In this document: positions 7,082-8,166 of the stretch, piece after piece
Position numbering within the stretch: the stretch's first letter is position 1
Layout: each line of letters opens with the position of its first letter
NCBI GenBank assembly: GCA_910580155.1
Contig: CAJTWX010000005.1
Coordinates: 16,423 to 24,588 of the forward strand
Direction of reading: 5' to 3'
Length of the DNA stretch: 8,166 bases
Source: an uncultured Alphaproteobacteria bacterium
Lineage (GTDB): Bacteria > Pseudomonadota > Alphaproteobacteria > RF32 > CAG-239
The notes under the pieces: generated by a model
Told to the model about the DNA's origin: nothing
The model's database searches: none
The model's input: only the letters and a program-made list of their open reading frames with translations
Program-made: the position numbers and the translations under genes

Positions 7082-7116
7082 GCAGCAGGTTAGAAATGAC
7101 TTGCTGCTTTTTTTTT
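7082..7116 (+). terminator. Intrinsic terminator of the oxidoreductase gene
   Basis: A 9-bp stem (GCAGCAGGT 7082-7090 with ACTTGCTGC 7099-7107, one G-U) closes an 8-nt loop and is followed by nine consecutive T (7108-7116). It lies 151 nt past the stop codon, downstream of the large inverted repeat. A smaller hairpin GGTAG-GGGGA-CTACC lies just before it, at 7064-7078. This is the strongest plus-strand terminator in the window. Confidence 0.9.
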
Positions 7117-7140
7117 ATTTGTGTCGTTTTTTTTGTGAGT

Positions 7141-7170
7141 CATTGCGAGGAGCGGAGTGACGTGGCAATT
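7141..7170 (-). repeat. REP-like element, left flank of the GIY-YIG gene
   Basis: CATTGCGAGGAG..GACGTGGCAATT is the reverse-orientation form of the repeat family, identical to the copy at 7609-7638 except for the last base. The adjoining 7171-7180 (CATAAACCGG) corresponds, on the minus strand, to the ACCGGTTT sequence that precedes several forward copies further right. So the shared sequence is longer than the stem-loop itself. It starts 25 nt after the T-tract of the oxidoreductase terminator. Confidence 0.85.
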
Positions 7171-7195
7171 CATAAACCGGTGATGTGGTCACGCC

Positions 7196-7477
7196 TTATA
7201 AACGATAATACAAATCGATCCATTCAGGATTCATACTTTCAATTAACTCAATTTTGCGTTGTCTGTTTCCGGCTTTCAAAGTTTTTTCTCTGTTAATTGC
7301 CGTTCCGATATCATCAAAAATTTCATAATATCCTAGTTTATCGACATTGTATTTTTGTGTGAATCCTTTATTTAGTTTTATTTTATGCTCGTAAACACGT
7401 TTAACTAAATCTGTTGTAACACCAACGTAGAGCGTTCCGTTTTTTTGATTAAAAAGAATATATACGTAAGCGGTCAT
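7196..7477 (-). CDS. Small GIY-YIG nuclease-domain protein
   Basis: The 93-aa product is a complete stand-alone GIY-YIG domain of the short group related to UPF0213/YhbQ and to the UvrC N-terminal nuclease. Visible are YVYIL (4-8, the GIY strand), LYVGVTTDLVKRVYEHK (16-32) with Tyr17-Val-Gly19 as the YIG strand, the catalytic-position Arg27 and His31, GFTQKY (38-43), and INREKTLK (61-68) with Glu64 as the probable metal ligand, ending in the family-typical NPEWIDLY (83-90). Family members cut DNA in homing, repair or recombination; the role of this short group is poorly known. The ATG is supported by AAAGGAGA (7483-7490) about 6 nt upstream. All key residues look intact. It is strikingly placed between inverted copies of the local REP-like repeat (7141-7170 and 7548-7594). 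No partner gene is present. Confidence 0.92.
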   Translation of the reverse strand: MTAYVYILFNQKNGTLYVGVTTDLVKRVYEHKIKLNKGFTQKYNVDKLGYYEIFDDIGTAINREKTLKAGNRQRKIELIESMNPEWIDLYYRL

Positions 7478-7497
7478 TCGGCTCTCCTTTTTGGTGT

Positions 7498-7526
7498 AGG
7501 GTATCTTATTGGGCAGAGAATGTCAA
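7498..7526 (-). promoter_or_regulatory. Candidate promoter of the GIY-YIG gene
   Basis: On the minus strand a perfect TTGACA (7521-7526) is followed after 17 nt by TACCCT (7498-7503), a poor -10 with 3 of 6 matches. The predicted start near 7491 would leave a leader of about 14 nt containing just the ribosome binding site. The perfect -35 is notable but the -10 is weak. Confidence 0.4.
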
Positions 7527-7547
7527 CAGATTACTCTTGTTGGTTGA

Positions 7548-7638
7548 GATTGCCACGGCGATATGTGACTGACGTCACGCGCCTCGCAATGACTCGCGAT
7601 GATAGAGACATTGCGAGGAGCGGAGTGACGTGGCAATC
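7548..7638. repeat. Head-to-head REP-like pair, first copy
   Basis: A forward element (7548-7594, GATTGCC to GCAATGACT) faces a reverse element (7609-7638, CATTGCG to GGCAATC). CCTCGCAATG-A-CTC (7582-7595) and GAG-A-CATTGCGAGG (7605-7618) form a 13-pair stem with one mismatch around a 9-nt loop, and the outer GATTGCC/GGCAATC ends also pair, so the 91 bp can fold into one long structure. The forward element also has its own nested stems GGCG/CGCC and GTGAC-TGAC-GTCAC. No coding potential is evident. Confidence 0.85.
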
Positions 7639-7681
7639 TTTGGAGAGTATGGTATAATGAAGCGTGCTGTCGCACCGGTTT
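7627..7681 (+). repeat. 55-bp module with extended -10 box, copy 1
   Basis: This module begins in the right end of a reverse REP element (GACGTGGCAATC) and ends ACCGGTTT. Within it TGG-TATAAT (7650-7658) is a perfect extended -10 motif, followed 5 nt later by a small hairpin GTGC-TGTC-GCAC (7664-7675). No good -35 is present at 16-18 nt (best TGGCAA at 7631-7636). Identical copies lie at 7764-7818 and 8112-8166. Confidence 0.9.
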
Positions 7682-7683
7682 GT

Positions 7684-7775
7684 GGATTGCCGCGGCGATA
7701 TGTGACTGACGTCACGGCTCGCAATGACTCACGGTGATAGAGTCATTGCGAGGAGGCGCAGCCGACGTGGCAATC
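7684..7775. repeat. Head-to-head REP-like pair, second copy
   Basis: The forward element is 7684-7729 and the reverse element 7744-7775. Their facing ends make a perfect 13-bp stem, CTCGCAATGACTC (7718-7730) with GAGTCATTGCGAG (7740-7752), around a 9-nt loop. The reverse element here is the longer variant (AGGAGGCGCAGCCGACG in the middle) rather than the AGGAGCGGAGTGACG form seen at 7141 and 7609. The forward middle carries GTGAC-TGAC-GTCAC (7702-7715). Confidence 0.88.
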
Positions 7776-7818
7776 TTTGGAGAGTATGGTATAATGAAGC
7801 GTGCTGTCGCACCGGTTT
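7701..7818 (+). repeat. 118-bp direct repeat, left copy
   Basis: This stretch is identical base for base to 8049-8166, at an offset of 348 bp. It covers the inner part of a forward element, the 9-nt loop, the reverse element and the 55-bp module. The preceding base differs (A versus G), so the left boundary of identity is at 7701. The perfect identity over 118 bp among otherwise diverged repeats points to recent duplication or gene conversion. Confidence 0.95.
7764..7818 (+). repeat. 55-bp module with extended -10 box, copy 2
   Basis: Identical to 7627-7681. TATAAT is at 7790-7795. It is followed directly by the forward element at 7821. A transcript from it would run into the tandem forward elements 7821-8018. 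Confidence 0.9.
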
Positions 7819-7820
7819 GT

Positions 7821-8018
7821 GGATTGCTTCAGCTGCTGCCTTACGGCGCACTTCGCAATGACTATAGGAGGAGTTTGTGGATTGCCACGCTTGTGTGACT
7901 GATGTCACGGCTCGCAATGACTATAGGAGGAGTTTGTGGATTGCTTCGCTTGTGTGACTGCGTCACCTGTCTATGGATTGCCGCGCACTTGTGCCTTACG
8001 GCGGCGCTCGCAATGACT
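7821..8018 (+). repeat. Four forward REP-like elements in tandem
   Basis: Elements lie at 7821-7863, 7879-7922, 7938-7970 (lacking its GCAATGACT end) and 7975-8018. A 32-bp junction, CGCAATGACTATAGGAGGAG followed by TTTGTGGATTGC, is identical at 7854-7885, 7913-7944 and 8009-8040. The outer ends (ATTGC, GCAAT) are constant but the middles differ: elements 1 and 4 contain GCC-TTAC-GGC, elements 2 and 3 contain GTGAC-TGAT-GTCAC or GTGAC-TGC-GTCAC. The incomplete third element looks like a deletion between repeats. No gene is seen here. Confidence 0.88.
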
Positions 8019-8033
8019 ATAGGAGGAGTTTGT

Positions 8034-8123
8034 GGATTGCTTCGCTTGTGTGACTGACGTCACGGCTCGCAATGACTCACGGTGATAGAGTCATTGCGAG
8101 GAGGCGCAGCCGACGTGGCAATC
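8034..8123. repeat. Head-to-head REP-like pair, third copy
   Basis: The forward element 8034-8077 faces the reverse element 8092-8123, with the same perfect 13-bp stem (8066-8078 with 8088-8100) and 9-nt loop as the pair at 7684-7775. It differs from that pair only near the left end of the forward element (TTCGCTTG in place of CGCGGCGATA). Confidence 0.88.
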
Positions 8124-8166
8124 TTTGGAGAGTATGGTATAATGAAGCGTGCTGTCGCACCGGTTT
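8049..8166 (+). repeat. 118-bp direct repeat, right copy
   Basis: Identical to 7701-7818 and cut by the window end, so the duplicated segment may be longer. The cluster therefore continues beyond this window. Confidence 0.95.
8112..8166 (+). repeat. 55-bp module with extended -10 box, copy 3
   Basis: Identical to the copies at 7627 and 7764, with TATAAT at 8138-8143. The window ends at the last base of the shared 55 bp, so what it would transcribe is not visible. Confidence 0.9.

Noticed and set aside
6945..7160. 71-aa plus-strand open frame
   Set aside because: It is made of the large inverted repeat, the terminator and part of a REP-like element, with no ribosome binding site or domain signature.
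7656..7898. Short frames beginning ATGAAGCGTGCTGTC in each 55-bp module
   Set aside because: The predicted peptides simply translate the repeats, and end at different points in each copy; no well-spaced ribosome binding site precedes the ATG.

Overview
The window looks like a chromosomal segment of an anaerobic or facultatively anaerobic Gram-negative bacterium. The evidence is a full-length single-chain pyruvate:ferredoxin/flavodoxin oxidoreductase, sigma70-like promoters, a tRNA gene with encoded CCA, and dense REP-like stem-loop repeats. An uncultured alphaproteobacterium-type host is my best guess, but that is inference from general impression and no marker in the window proves it.

Layout from left to right. 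Positions 1-168 hold a minus-strand tRNA-Ser(UGA) with its own promoter and intrinsic terminator. Positions 289-1642 hold a consensus promoter driving a 428-aa protein whose C-terminal half is a T4-type (GH24) lysozyme domain with all catalytic positions in register. Convergent to it, with only 4 bases between the stop codons, is a 199-aa single-pass membrane protein of unknown function on the minus strand (1647-2246). Divergent from that is a small multi-pass membrane protein gene (2369-2960) that is split by a +1 frameshift at a run of five G, followed by a good intrinsic terminator (2988-3022). A 420-bp gene-free stretch follows, carrying one REP-like element, a 28-bp tandem array and a hairpin just ahead of the next gene.

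The main gene (3382-6930) encodes the 1182-aa pyruvate:ferredoxin oxidoreductase with all three 4Fe-4S clusters and the thiamine diphosphate site. It couples pyruvate oxidation to acetyl-CoA to low-potential electron transfer. Its stop codon lies inside one arm of a 38-bp imperfect inverted repeat (6926-7057), and an intrinsic terminator follows at 7082-7116.

The last 1 kb (7141-8166) is the most unusual part. It is a mosaic of REP-like elements in both orientations. Their outer arms (GATTGC ... GCAATGACT) are conserved, while the middle is one of several different small hairpins. A complete small GIY-YIG nuclease gene (7196-7477, minus) sits between two inverted copies. A 55-bp module containing a perfect extended -10 box occurs three times, and a 118-bp stretch is repeated without a single difference, which indicates recent duplication. 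No CRISPR array, transposase or rRNA is visible.
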